From Pseudomonadota bacterium (GTDB taxonomy: Bacteria > Pseudomonadota > Gammaproteobacteria > Burkholderiales > Burkholderiaceae_B): DNA of 8,884 nt. Of this stretch, positions 1-5,893 are shown one piece after another. The position numbers and the translations under genes are program-made. The DNA lies in assembly GCA_023437255.1 (NCBI GenBank), contig JAEZGR010000202.1:1-8884 (forward strand), written 5' to 3'. The notes under the pieces were generated by a model. It was not told where the DNA came from. It saw only the letters and a list, made by a program, of their open reading frames with translations, and made no database searches. Numbering within the stretch: position 1 is the stretch's first letter; each line of letters opens with the position of its first letter.

Positions 1-338
1 TGCAGGGGCTGTGCCGTCTGGCCCGGGCCAAGTGTCAGGGTACACAGGGAAGAGAGCAGCAGCTCTTTGTCCAGAATCGCCTCGGCCAGCCGCAGCACTT
101 CCGGCTGGAGCGGGACATCCCAAAACGCTTCGTCATAGGTCAACAGGTTGTTGATCCGGACGGTCTTGTAGCCCTCGAATGATGTTTTTGCGTAGGAGTA
201 GCCACGGGTTTCTTCAGCGGCCAGCATGGCAGTTTTCAGCGCCTGCACCTGTTCCGGTGAAATCAGGCGTTCAAGCACCACATAACCCTGCGTACGAAAC
301 GCGTCCACCTGCGCACGCAGTTGTTCTTCACTCAACAA
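1..338 (-). CDS. Phytanoyl-CoA dioxygenase (PhyH) family protein, C-terminal part cut off by window edge
   Basis: This is the N-terminal 112 codons of a gene that leaves the window. The family uses Fe(II) and 2-oxoglutarate to hydroxylate small substrates in the cytoplasm. Visible hallmarks are the N-terminal FRTQGYVVLERLISPEQVQ stretch (residues 14-32), the TVRINNLL strand (59-66), and LTLGPGQTAQPL (101-112) followed by an incomplete CA- codon. In the family this position is the first His of the iron-binding HxD motif, so His is expected but cannot be proved here. No ATG fits: the ATG at 355 meets a stop after seven codons. Two adjacent TTG codons (338 and 335) lie 6 and 9 bases after a good AAGGAG (350-345), so a TTG start is likely. 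The gene diverges from the AraC-family gene, which may control it. The substrate cannot be predicted from this fragment; many bacterial members act in secondary or osmolyte metabolism. Confidence 0.8.
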   Translation of the reverse strand, partial: MLSEEQLRAQVDAFRTQGYVVLERLISPEQVQALKTAMLAAEETRGYSYAKTSFEGYKTVRINNLLTYDEAFWDVPLQPEVLRLAEAILDKELLLSSLCTLTLGPGQTAQPL

Positions 339-402
339 ATTGGTCTCCTTGACATGGCGGGCGTGCGCGGCGCACTTGTGCCGCGTGACGCTCATGCGTA
401 TA

Positions 403-416
403 TTGATCTAGGTCAA
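403..416. promoter_or_regulatory. FNR/ANR/DNR-like palindrome
   Basis: TTGATCTAGGTCAA matches the CRP/FNR-family consensus TTGAT-N4-ATCAA with one substitution (GTCAA in the right half), a variant commonly accepted for ANR/DNR-type sites. Its centre lies about 71 bases upstream of the dioxygenase TTG start and about 133 bases upstream of the AraC gene start. It could link either gene to oxygen or nitric oxide. Which promoter it serves is unknown: I see no clean -10 element at the class II distance on either strand. Confidence 0.5.
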
Positions 417-456
417 TTTTTGTAGAAGTATCCTAACAACGCGGCCGGACATCATG

Positions 457-494
457 TTTGCAAATCGTCCACGACGACTTTGCGAATCGTCCAC
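457..494. promoter_or_regulatory. Tandem direct repeat, probable AraC-family operator
   Basis: Two 16-base copies, TTTGCAAATCGTCCAC (457-472) and TTTGCGAATCGTCCAC (479-494), differ at one base and start exactly 22 bases apart, two helical turns. AraC-family proteins with two helix-turn-helix motifs typically bind tandem sites at 21-22 base spacing. The array sits 48 bases before the likely ATG of the AraC gene and about 120 bases upstream of the divergent dioxygenase. It could serve autoregulation, activation of the dioxygenase, or both. The repeat is seen directly; the operator role is inferred. Confidence 0.6.
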
Positions 495-542
495 AGGCCC
501 GTTCGGCCCATCATTACCCTGCAGCAGACTGGCACCCGCGAC

Positions 543-1478
543 ATGAATAGCCAATGGTCCACCGACACAGTGGTGCAACGTGAACGCTTCGATTTTTGGC
601 GTAATGCCATTTCCAGCGCGTTTGTTCCGCTTGAGCCCAGCCCGTTCCGGGGCGCAACTGCGCCCGGGGATTTCGAGGGGACCATCCTGGGCGTGCACAT
701 GCCCTCGCTGCGCATTTCGACCATCGCAGCCGACGGGCACGAGGTCAGCCTGACCCGCAGCGGCATTGCACGTCAGAAAGGGTCTCCATTTTTTGTGAAT
801 TTGCTGCGCAAGGGCACGGTGCACGTCACTCAGTACGGTGAGCGCGCCACTGCAGCACCCGGCGATATCTACGTGGTGGATTCAGCCGCGCCGTGGTCGG
901 TGTCGTTCAACGAGCCGTTCGAGATGTTCTGCATCGAAATCAGCGAAGACGCCTTGCGGCCTCGCCTGGGGGCCATGGGGCGCTTTCCTTCCCCGGTCTT
1001 GACCGGCGAGGGCACGCTCATGTTGCGCAATTATCTCGGCATGCTGCAGAACCAGCCCCCGGGCGAACTCGCTCAGCTGCAGGACCTGGTGTTCGAGCAT
1101 TGCGTCTCACTCGTGGCCCGCTCCGGGGCCGGTGCGGCAGGGCAATCGCCCGGTGTTCGCGACACGGTAGTCATGCGTCAACGCGTGATCGACTTCATCG
1201 ACAGAAACCTGACCAACCCTGAGCTGAATGCCGACGCCGTGTGCAGCGCACTGCGTATCTCGCGCAGTTATTTGTTCAAGATCCTGGCCGCCGGCAAACA
1301 TACGTTTGCGAGCTATGTGCGCGAGGCCCGCTTGCAGGGTTGCCGCGAATCGTTGATACGACATCCCAGTCGCCCGGTTTCGCAAATTGCAGCCAGCTGG
1401 GGATTTGCTTCGGTGGCGTCGTTCAACAGGCTGTATCGGGCGCGTTTTGGCGAGACGCCCAGGGAAACGCGCGCGTAG
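543..1478 (+). CDS. AraC-family transcriptional regulator with ArabC_N-type sensor domain
   Basis: A 311-residue DNA-binding regulator. The N-terminal two thirds resemble the AraC-binding-like cupin domain seen in FeaR-type regulators: ERFDFWRNAISSAFVPLEPS (residues 14-33), then beta-rich segments with RKGTVHVTQYG (89-99) and APGDIYVVDSAAPWSV (105-120). The C-terminal 100 residues are the double helix-turn-helix: first motif about 226-247 (LNADAVCSALRISRSYLFKI), second about 278-303 (PVSQIAASWGFASVASFNRL), closed by the RFGETPRETR signature. I chose the ATG at 543 because family members begin a few residues before the xxRxRFxxWR motif. The frame stays open upstream to a TTG at 480, but that would add 21 residues unlike the family and would start inside the second operator repeat. 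No strong ribosome binding site is visible for either start. The effector is unknown; the adjacent divergent PhyH-like oxygenase is the obvious target candidate. Confidence 0.85.
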   Translation: MNSQWSTDTVVQRERFDFWRNAISSAFVPLEPSPFRGATAPGDFEGTILGVHMPSLRISTIAADGHEVSLTRSGIARQKGSPFFVNLLRKGTVHVTQYGERATAAPGDIYVVDSAAPWSVSFNEPFEMFCIEISEDALRPRLGAMGRFPSPVLTGEGTLMLRNYLGMLQNQPPGELAQLQDLVFEHCVSLVARSGAGAAGQSPGVRDTVVMRQRVIDFIDRNLTNPELNADAVCSALRISRSYLFKILAAGKHTFASYVREARLQGCRESLIRHPSRPVSQIAASWGFASVASFNRLYRARFGETPRETRA

Positions 1479-1552
1479 TCGCATCACCGGTGCTGGCATA
1501 TTGCCTACCGGCCGCATGTCGTTGATTACCCGACACGGGGCGGGCCGTATGC

Positions 1553-3421
1553 CTAGCCTTGCTCCGCCCGCTTGGCTTCCAGCAATTCCCAGCGTTCGAA
1601 CAGCTTTTCCAGCTGAGACTCGAGCTCAGCCAGCGACTCGTTGATGGCGGTCACGCGTTCGGGGTTCTGCTGATAGAGCGTCGGGTCGCCCAGTTCGGCA
1701 GTGAGCGCTTCCTGCTGCGCCTCGATCTCGGCGATTTTGTCGGGCAGCCCTTCGAGCTCGCGCGCTTCCCAGTTGGTGAGGCGGCTGCTGCCACCGCGCC
1801 GGCGAGCGGGCGTGTTGCCGGCATCCGCCTGTGTGTCGGCAGCTTTATCGCCCTGCGTGACAGCCGCGGTTTTGCCGGTGCCGCCTTGTGCGGGTCCGCC
1901 CGTTGTGCCGCCAGCCGTTTCAGCCACCGGCCCACGTTGCGCCAGCCAGTCATCGTAGCCCCCGGGGTATTCACGCCAGACCCCGTTGCCTTCGGCCACG
2001 AGGGTCTGTGTGACGACGTTATCGAGAAAGGCCCGATCGTGGCTGACCAGCAAGACCGTACCGCTGTAGTCCTGCAGCAGGTCTTCGAGAAGTTCCAGCG
2101 TCTCGATGTCAAGATCGTTGGTGGGCTCGTCGAGCACCAGTACGTTGGTGGGGCGGGCGAACATCCGCGCCAGGGCCAGGCGGGCGCGCTCTCCGCCCGA
2201 CAGACTGGACACCGGCGACTGAGAGCGGGCGGGCGGAAACAGGAAGTCTTCCAGATAACTCATCACGTGCTTGCGCTGGCCGCCGATCTCGACCCATTCG
2301 CTGCCGGGGCTGATCGTATCTGCCAAGGTGGCGGTCTCGTCGAGGCCGGCGCGCATCTGGTCGAAATACCCCACTGTCAGCTGCGTGCCCAGGCGTACGG
2401 TGCCGCTGTCGGGCTTCAGCTCACCGAGAATGATGCGCAGCAGGGTGGTCTTGCCGGCTCCGTTCGGCCCGATCAGGCCGATGCGATCGCGACGCATGAT
2501 GGTGGTGGAAAGGTTGCGAACAATCACCCGTTCACCGTAGCTGTGGCTGACGTTTTCGAGCTCGGCGATCAGTTTGCCTGAGCGTGCGCCTTCCGCAACG
2601 GCCATGCGCACGTTGCCCATGCGCTCGCGGCGCTCGGCGCGTTCTCGGCGCAGTTGCTCCAGGCGCCGTACCCGCCCTTCGTTGCGCGTGCGGCGCGCTT
2701 CAACACCCTTGCGGATCCAGACCTCTTCCTGTGCCAGGAACTTGTCAAAGCGGGCCTGCTGCTGTTGTTCCGCCTCGAGCATCTCGGCCTTGCGTGCCTG
2801 CCATTGCGAGAAGTTGCCGGGAAAGCTGTAGAGTCGACCGCGGTCGAGCTCGACTATGCGCGACGCCACTTCGTCGAGAAAGCGCCGATCGTGAGTGATG
2901 ACCACGACGGTGCAGCGCGTTTCAGACAGCATTTGCTGTAACCAGAGAATGCCGTCGAAATCGAGATGGTTGGTGGGTTCGTCGAGCAATAGCAGGTGGG
3001 GCTGGTCGGCAAGTGCGCGGGCCAGCGCCACACGCTTGCGCGTTCCGCCCGACAGTGTGCCGACCAGCGCGTCGGGTTGCAGCCCCAACTGGTCGATGAG
3101 CGCACCGGCCACGGCCGGCCGTTGCCAGTCCTCGCGCTCCACGTAGTCGCCGCAGAGGGTTTCAAGCACGTTCGCCGTGGGGTCGAGCTCAGGTTCCTGT
3201 TCCACCGTTGCGACCGTGAGCCCGCTCATGCGCATGACTTCGCCGTCGTCGGGCTCGAGCCGACCGTCGAGAATCTTGAGCAGCGACGATTTGCCGGCGC
3301 CGTTGCGACCGATGAGGCCGATGCGTTCGCCTTGCTGGATCGTGAAGTCGGCGCCGTCGAGCAGGGCGTGGTGCCCAAAGGCCAGCTGGACGCCTGTGAG
3401 CGTAATGAGGGATACAGCCAT
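1553..3421 (-). CDS. uup: ABC-F family ATPase, Uup type
   Basis: A 622-residue soluble protein with two ABC nucleotide-binding domains and no membrane segments. Domain 1 has Walker A GRNGAGKS (38-45), signature LSGGTRKR (123-130) and Walker B LLLLDEPTNHLD (143-154). Domain 2 has GPNGAGKT (318-325), LSGGERAR (407-414) and VLVLDEPTNDLD (427-438). Between them, about 205-285, is the charged ABC-F linker rich in Arg and Glu (RRTRNEGRVRRLEQLRRERAERR lies in it), which in this family reaches toward the ribosomal P-site tRNA. A Gly/Thr/Ala-rich spacer (500-545) leads to a coiled-coil tail (about 548-619), as in E. coli Uup (635 residues), where the tail binds DNA. Uup has been linked to ribosome rescue, ribosome assembly and suppression of transposon precise excision. 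The ATG at 3421 begins directly before the first beta strand; a TTG at 3448 would add nine residues. The gene is convergent with the AraC gene and divergent from rnpB. Confidence 0.9.
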   Translation of the reverse strand: MAVSLITLTGVQLAFGHHALLDGADFTIQQGERIGLIGRNGAGKSSLLKILDGRLEPDDGEVMRMSGLTVATVEQEPELDPTANVLETLCGDYVEREDWQRPAVAGALIDQLGLQPDALVGTLSGGTRKRVALARALADQPHLLLLDEPTNHLDFDGILWLQQMLSETRCTVVVITHDRRFLDEVASRIVELDRGRLYSFPGNFSQWQARKAEMLEAEQQQQARFDKFLAQEEVWIRKGVEARRTRNEGRVRRLEQLRRERAERRERMGNVRMAVAEGARSGKLIAELENVSHSYGERVIVRNLSTTIMRRDRIGLIGPNGAGKTTLLRIILGELKPDSGTVRLGTQLTVGYFDQMRAGLDETATLADTISPGSEWVEIGGQRKHVMSYLEDFLFPPARSQSPVSSLSGGERARLALARMFARPTNVLVLDEPTNDLDIETLELLEDLLQDYSGTVLLVSHDRAFLDNVVTQTLVAEGNGVWREYPGGYDDWLAQRGPVAETAGGTTGGPAQGGTGKTAAVTQGDKAADTQADAGNTPARRRGGSSRLTNWEARELEGLPDKIAEIEAQQEALTAELGDPTLYQQNPERVTAINESLAELESQLEKLFERWELLEAKRAEQG

Positions 3422-3468
3422 GTCGGGATGGAATCGTGAATCTGGCAAAGACCCTTATTGTCGCAGGT

Positions 3469-3474
3469 TACAAT
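3469..3474 (+). promoter_or_regulatory. -10 element of the rnpB promoter
   Basis: TACAAT lies seven bases before the 5' strand of the P1 helix, so transcription would start at about 3481 and give an RNA beginning at P1. I see no convincing -35 at 16-18 bases upstream; the best partial match, CTGGCA at 3442-3447, is 21 bases away. The same 59-base gap must also contain the promoter of the divergent uup gene. Confidence 0.5.
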
Positions 3475-3480
3475 GCCCAA

Positions 3481-3880
3481 GTGGGGCGGGTCGGGCAATC
3501 GCGGTGTGCAAACATCGAGGAAGGTCCGGACTCCGCAGGGCAGGGTAGCGGCTAACGGCCGTCCGGCGTAACGGTACGCATGTATCGCCAAGCCGAGGAA
3601 CAGGGCCACAGAGACGAGTCTGCGGCGGGGGCCTTTCGGGGCACGGGTACGGCGACTCCGTACTCCATGGTGGTTTCCGCCATGACGCTGCAGGGTGAAA
3701 CGCGGCAACCTCTACCCGGAGCAACATCAAATAGGCATGCGCAGGCCTTTCTGGGCCGAAAGGGCGGCCCGCCCGAGCATGCGGGTAGATGGCATGAGCG
3801 CGTCAGCAATGGCGCGCCAAGATGAATGATTGCCCGCCCGTCAAACGGCGTACAGAATCCGGCCTATAGACCCGCCCCAT
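3481..3880 (+). ncRNA. rnpB: RNase P RNA, bacterial type A
   Basis: This is the catalytic RNA of RNase P, which removes 5' leaders from precursor tRNAs together with the RnpA protein. The ends are set by the P1 helix: GGGGCGGGTC (3483-3492) pairs perfectly with GACCCGCCCC (3869-3878), extended by T3482-A3879 and G3481-T3880. P2 is GGGCAATC (3493-3500) with GATTGCCC (3828-3835). The conserved core appears as GAGGAAGGTCCGGACTCC (from 3517), then GCAGGGCAGGG, and at the 3' side ACAGAATCCGG (3852-3862), which forms P4. A GGGTAGA (3783-3789) is at the expected place of the loop that pairs with the tRNA CCA end. A small CCGT/ACGG hairpin (3838-3848) between the P2 and P4 3' strands is in the position of P19. 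The length of 400 bases is normal for type A. One position of P4 departs from the usual sequence with a compensating partner (see findings). The exact ends are uncertain by a few bases. Confidence 0.96.
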
Positions 3881-3900
3881 CTCCTGGTAAACCCCCTCCC

Positions 3901-3928
3901 GCTTCCTCATTCTCAGGAAGTGCTTTTA
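3901..3928 (+). terminator. Probable intrinsic terminator of rnpB
   Basis: CTTCCT (3902-3907) pairs with AGGAAG (3915-3920) around a seven-base loop, with a possible G-T pair outside it, followed by TGCTTTTACTT. It lies about 20 bases after P1, where an rnpB terminator is expected. The stem is short and the T tract interrupted, so efficiency is uncertain. Confidence 0.5.
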
Positions 3929-4031
3929 CTTATCGCGGCAATTCCTTGATTTACAAATGGTTTTTCTTGCGGCTCCGCTTCGGAATCGCTGCTAAGTGCT
4001 TGTTGTGATTGAAAAAAATAGCTACCGGCGC

Positions 4032-4060
4032 TTGACCGGCCATTCGGCTTACCGTAGAGT
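4032..4060 (+). promoter_or_regulatory. Sigma-70-type promoter of mraZ and the dcw operon
   Basis: TTGACC (4032-4037) and TAGAGT (4055-4060) are separated by exactly 17 bases. They match the -35 and -10 consensus at 5 of 6 and 4 of 6 positions. The predicted start is about 4066, giving a leader of some 37 bases to the TTG start of mraZ. This is the best promoter seen in the 220-base gap between rnpB and mraZ. The gap is AT-richer than its surroundings and otherwise holds only the rnpB terminator and nothing else I can identify. Confidence 0.6.
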
Positions 4061-4094
4061 GGGAGAAAGTAGGATAATGTGTATGAAAGTGGGG
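4060..4094 (+). promoter_or_regulatory. MraZ-binding repeat array (TGGGN boxes)
   Basis: MraZ represses its own operon by binding direct TGGGN repeats separated by five bases. Here pentamers fall on a strict 10-base grid: TGGGA (4060), TAGGA (4070), TGTAT (4080) and TGGGG (4090), with spacers GAAAG, TAATG and GAAAG. The outer two match fully, the second has one change and the third is largely lost. The array starts at the last base of the -10 and covers the transcription start, consistent with repression. The family rule is known; the assignment here is by pattern. Confidence 0.6.
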
Positions 4095-4102
4095 ATTCCA
4101 TC

Positions 4103-4531
4103 TTGTTCCAGGGCAGCAGCGCTCTCTCGTTGGATGCAAAGGGTCGGCTTACCGTGCCGACCCGGCATCGTGACGCGCTCGCTTCCCAGTGTGAAGGTCA
4201 GCTGACCCTTACACGTCACCCAGATGGATGCTTGCTGGTCTATCCCCGACCGGTGTGGGAAATCAAACGCGAAGAAATCGCCCGCCTTTCGGCGGGCGCG
4301 CGCGTTTTGCAGCGACTCATGTTGGGAAATGCTCAGGACGTCGATATCGACGGAGCGGGGCGCATCTTGGTTGCGCCCGAACTGCGTAGTGCCGCCGGGC
4401 TCAGCAAGGAGGTCATGCTCCTGGGCATGGGCGGTCATTTCGAGCTCTGGGATGCCGTGACACTGCAGCGCCGCGAGGCCGAAGACCTGGCCAAGGGCAT
4501 GTCGGACATTCTGGATCAATTTTCTTTCTGA
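4103..4531 (+). CDS. mraZ: Transcriptional regulator MraZ, first gene of the dcw cluster
   Basis: A 142-residue AbrB-like regulator that forms rings and represses the dcw promoter. It has two SpoVT-AbrB half-domains, each with the DxxxR signature: [15 protein letters not shown] (D11, R15) and [15 protein letters not shown] (D83, R87). The frame also allows a GTG start at 4079, adding MYESGDSI, but the family almost always begins MFQG or MFRG, as does the TTG start at 4103. GGGG (4091-4094) lies eight bases before that TTG and can act as ribosome binding site while also being the last MraZ box. The GTG would lie only about a dozen bases from the predicted transcription start. rsmH follows after seven bases. 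A strong GC hairpin lies inside the gene (4279-4298). Confidence 0.93.
   Translation: MFQGSSALSLDAKGRLTVPTRHRDALASQCEGQLTLTRHPDGCLLVYPRPVWEIKREEIARLSAGARVLQRLMLGNAQDVDIDGAGRILVAPELRSAAGLSKEVMLLGMGGHFELWDAVTLQRREAEDLAKGMSDILDQFSF
4279..4298 (+). other. Strong GC hairpin inside mraZ
   Basis: CGCCCGCC (4279-4286) and GGCGGGCG (4291-4298) form a perfect eight-base stem closing a TTTC loop. CGCG then TTTTGC follow, so the T run begins five bases after the stem. It resembles an intrinsic terminator but with displaced and short Ts. It encodes residues around A60-A66 of MraZ. A role as attenuator or pause site is speculative; high GC and codon choice may explain it. Confidence 0.4.
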
Positions 4532-4538
4532 GCGGTTT

Positions 4539-5609
4539 ATGGAATTCGCGCACCGATCCGTGCTGTTGGAGCCCGCAGTCGACGCGTTGCTGAACGTTTC
4601 GTTCGGCAAGCGTCGGGCCGCCCGCCCCGATTCCGCAGTCGCTCCCGCGCCCGACGGAATTTACGTCGACGGCACTTTCGGGCGTGGTGGCCATAGCCGC
4701 CGCCTGCTTGAACGTCTGGGCCCCGACGCCACCCTCATTGTTTTCGACAAAGACCCCGAGGCGATAGAAGTCGCGCGCGCCCTGCAGGCCAGCGACCCTC
4801 GGGTCAAGGTCGTGCACGGCGGATTCGGCGACATGCCCGAGCATCTTTCGCAACTTGGCGTCACCCAAGTGCACGGCGTGCTGCTCGATCTCGGCGTGTC
4901 TTCACCCCAGCTCGACGACGCTTCGCGCGGCTTTTCCTTCATGAGGGAAGGGCCGCTCGACATGCGCATGGACACCAGCAGCGGAATCACTGCTGCCCAA
5001 TGGTTGGCAACCGCCGGCCAGGAAGAGATAAAGGAGGTCATCGCAAATTATGGCGAAGAACGGTTTGCTTTCCAGATTGCAAAGGCGATTGTTGCTGGCC
5101 GCGAATCAAGGCCGCTGCGCACCACGCTCGAACTCGCCGAGCTCGTCGCCGGCGCCGTCCGCACTCGCGAGAAAGGCCAGCATCCGGCCACACGCAGCTT
5201 TCAAGCTATACGGATTCACATCAACCAGGAGCTCCAGGAACTCGCTCGTGCCCTCGCGGCAATTCTGACGGTCCTGGCCCCGGGCGGCCGGCTCGCGATC
5301 ATCAGTTTCCACTCGCTGGAAGACCGCATGGTGAAGCAGTGCATCGCCGCTGCGTCGCGACCCGCCGAGGAGTTGGCACGCTTGCCGATCCCCGAAGACA
5401 GGATGCCGAAACCGGTCCTGAATTCTCTGGGCAAGGTGGTTCCCACGGCCGAAGAAGCCTCCGGGAATCCGCGGGCCCGTTCGGCGATCATGCGGGTGGC
5501 CGAACGCACCGACGCGCCGCTGCCGCCCGATCAGGGCGCTTCTTTCATCAGGGCCATGCGCCTTGTGCCACTGCGTGAGGGTGGCCGGGAAGGAGGGCGG
5601 AGTCGATGA
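4539..5609 (+). CDS. rsmH: 16S rRNA (cytosine(1402)-N(4))-methyltransferase RsmH
   Basis: A 356-residue cytoplasmic enzyme (formerly MraW) that transfers methyl from S-adenosylmethionine to N4 of C1402 in the 16S rRNA decoding centre. Visible motifs in order are [14 protein letters not shown] (5-18), SAM-binding [12 protein letters not shown] (42-53), FDKDPEA (69-75), [20 protein letters not shown] (115-134), DMRMD (141-145), [16 protein letters not shown] (170-185), [18 protein letters not shown] (215-232) and [20 protein letters not shown] (246-265). Compared with E. coli RsmH as I remember it, there is an extra segment of about 15 residues at 19-38, rich in Arg, Ala and Pro, just before the SAM motif; I believe related Bordetella proteins also carry one. 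The ATG at 4539 is seven bases after mraZ without a strong ribosome binding site, suggesting coupling. The last four bases overlap the ftsL start. The C-terminal GGREGGRSR region (348-356) is encoded by the purine-rich stretch that doubles as the ftsL ribosome binding site. Confidence 0.96.
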   Translation: MEFAHRSVLLEPAVDALLNVSFGKRRAARPDSAVAPAPDGIYVDGTFGRGGHSRRLLERLGPDATLIVFDKDPEAIEVARALQASDPRVKVVHGGFGDMPEHLSQLGVTQVHGVLLDLGVSSPQLDDASRGFSFMREGPLDMRMDTSSGITAAQWLATAGQEEIKEVIANYGEERFAFQIAKAIVAGRESRPLRTTLELAELVAGAVRTREKGQHPATRSFQAIRIHINQELQELARALAAILTVLAPGGRLAIISFHSLEDRMVKQCIAAASRPAEELARLPIPEDRMPKPVLNSLGKVVPTAEEASGNPRARSAIMRVAERTDAPLPPDQGASFIRAMRLVPLREGGREGGRSR

Positions 5610-5893
5610 TCCGCCTGTGCCTGTTCTTCTCGGTACTGCTCATGGTGTCGGCACTGTCGCTGGTCACGGCCCGCTATCAGGCCCGCCAGCTGTTCGTTGC
5701 GGCCGAGCGGCTCGACGATCGTGCCCGTGAGCTCGATATCGAGTGGCGCCGTTTGCAGCTCGAGCGCGCCGAACTGGCGCGCAATGCGCGCATCGACCAT
5801 ATCGCGCGCCGTGATCTGGGCATGGTGACAGCCACGCCCGATCGCACCCTGTATCTCGACACCCCCTATGCCACACAGGGGGGGCGTCAATGA
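5606..5893 (+). CDS. ftsL: Cell division protein FtsL
   Basis: A 95-residue bitopic membrane protein of the divisome. FtsL forms a complex with FtsB and FtsQ and helps activate FtsW-FtsI septal peptidoglycan synthesis. The first three residues are followed by one hydrophobic segment (about 3-21, [19 protein letters not shown]), then a periplasmic coiled coil rich in Leu, Arg and Glu (about 24-62), then [11 protein letters not shown] (63-73), the short conserved motif usual before the FtsL C-terminus. Length and position between rsmH and ftsI are typical. The ATG overlaps the rsmH stop as ATGA and has an excellent AGGAGG (5591-5596) nine bases upstream. Its own stop overlaps the ftsI ATG. A run of seven Gs (5878-5884) lies near the end of the gene (see findings). 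Confidence 0.93.
   Translation: MIRLCLFFSVLLMVSALSLVTARYQARQLFVAAERLDDRARELDIEWRRLQLERAELARNARIDHIARRDLGMVTATPDRTLYLDTPYATQGGRQ

Noticed and set aside
366..385. Imperfect inverted repeat CGCGG..CAC/GTG..CCGCG in the phyH leader
   Set aside because: It needs a two-base bulge and a two-base loop and has no T tract. In GC-rich DNA this is expected by chance, and no regulatory class fits it.
480..542. N-terminal extension of the AraC gene from a TTG at 480
   Set aside because: The added 21 residues do not resemble the family, there is no ribosome binding site, and the start would lie within the operator repeat. The ATG at 543 fits better.
1479..1552. Terminator between the convergent araC-type and uup genes
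   Set aside because: Only short stems are present (GGCA/TGCC at 1495-1505, TGTCG/CGACA at 1517-1535) and none is followed by a T run on either strand.
1559..2581. Long plus-strand open frame of 340 codons opposite uup
   Set aside because: It is antisense to a complete ABC-F gene with all motifs, and its translation shows no recognisable domain. It is a shadow frame produced by high GC.
3226..3825. Open frames across rnpB on both strands
   Set aside because: The region folds as RNase P RNA with P1, P2 and P4 confirmed. The frames have no family resemblance and no ribosome binding sites.
3996..4205. Small plus-strand frame overlapping the start of mraZ
   Set aside because: It runs through the promoter and MraZ boxes in a different frame from mraZ and shows no recognisable protein features.
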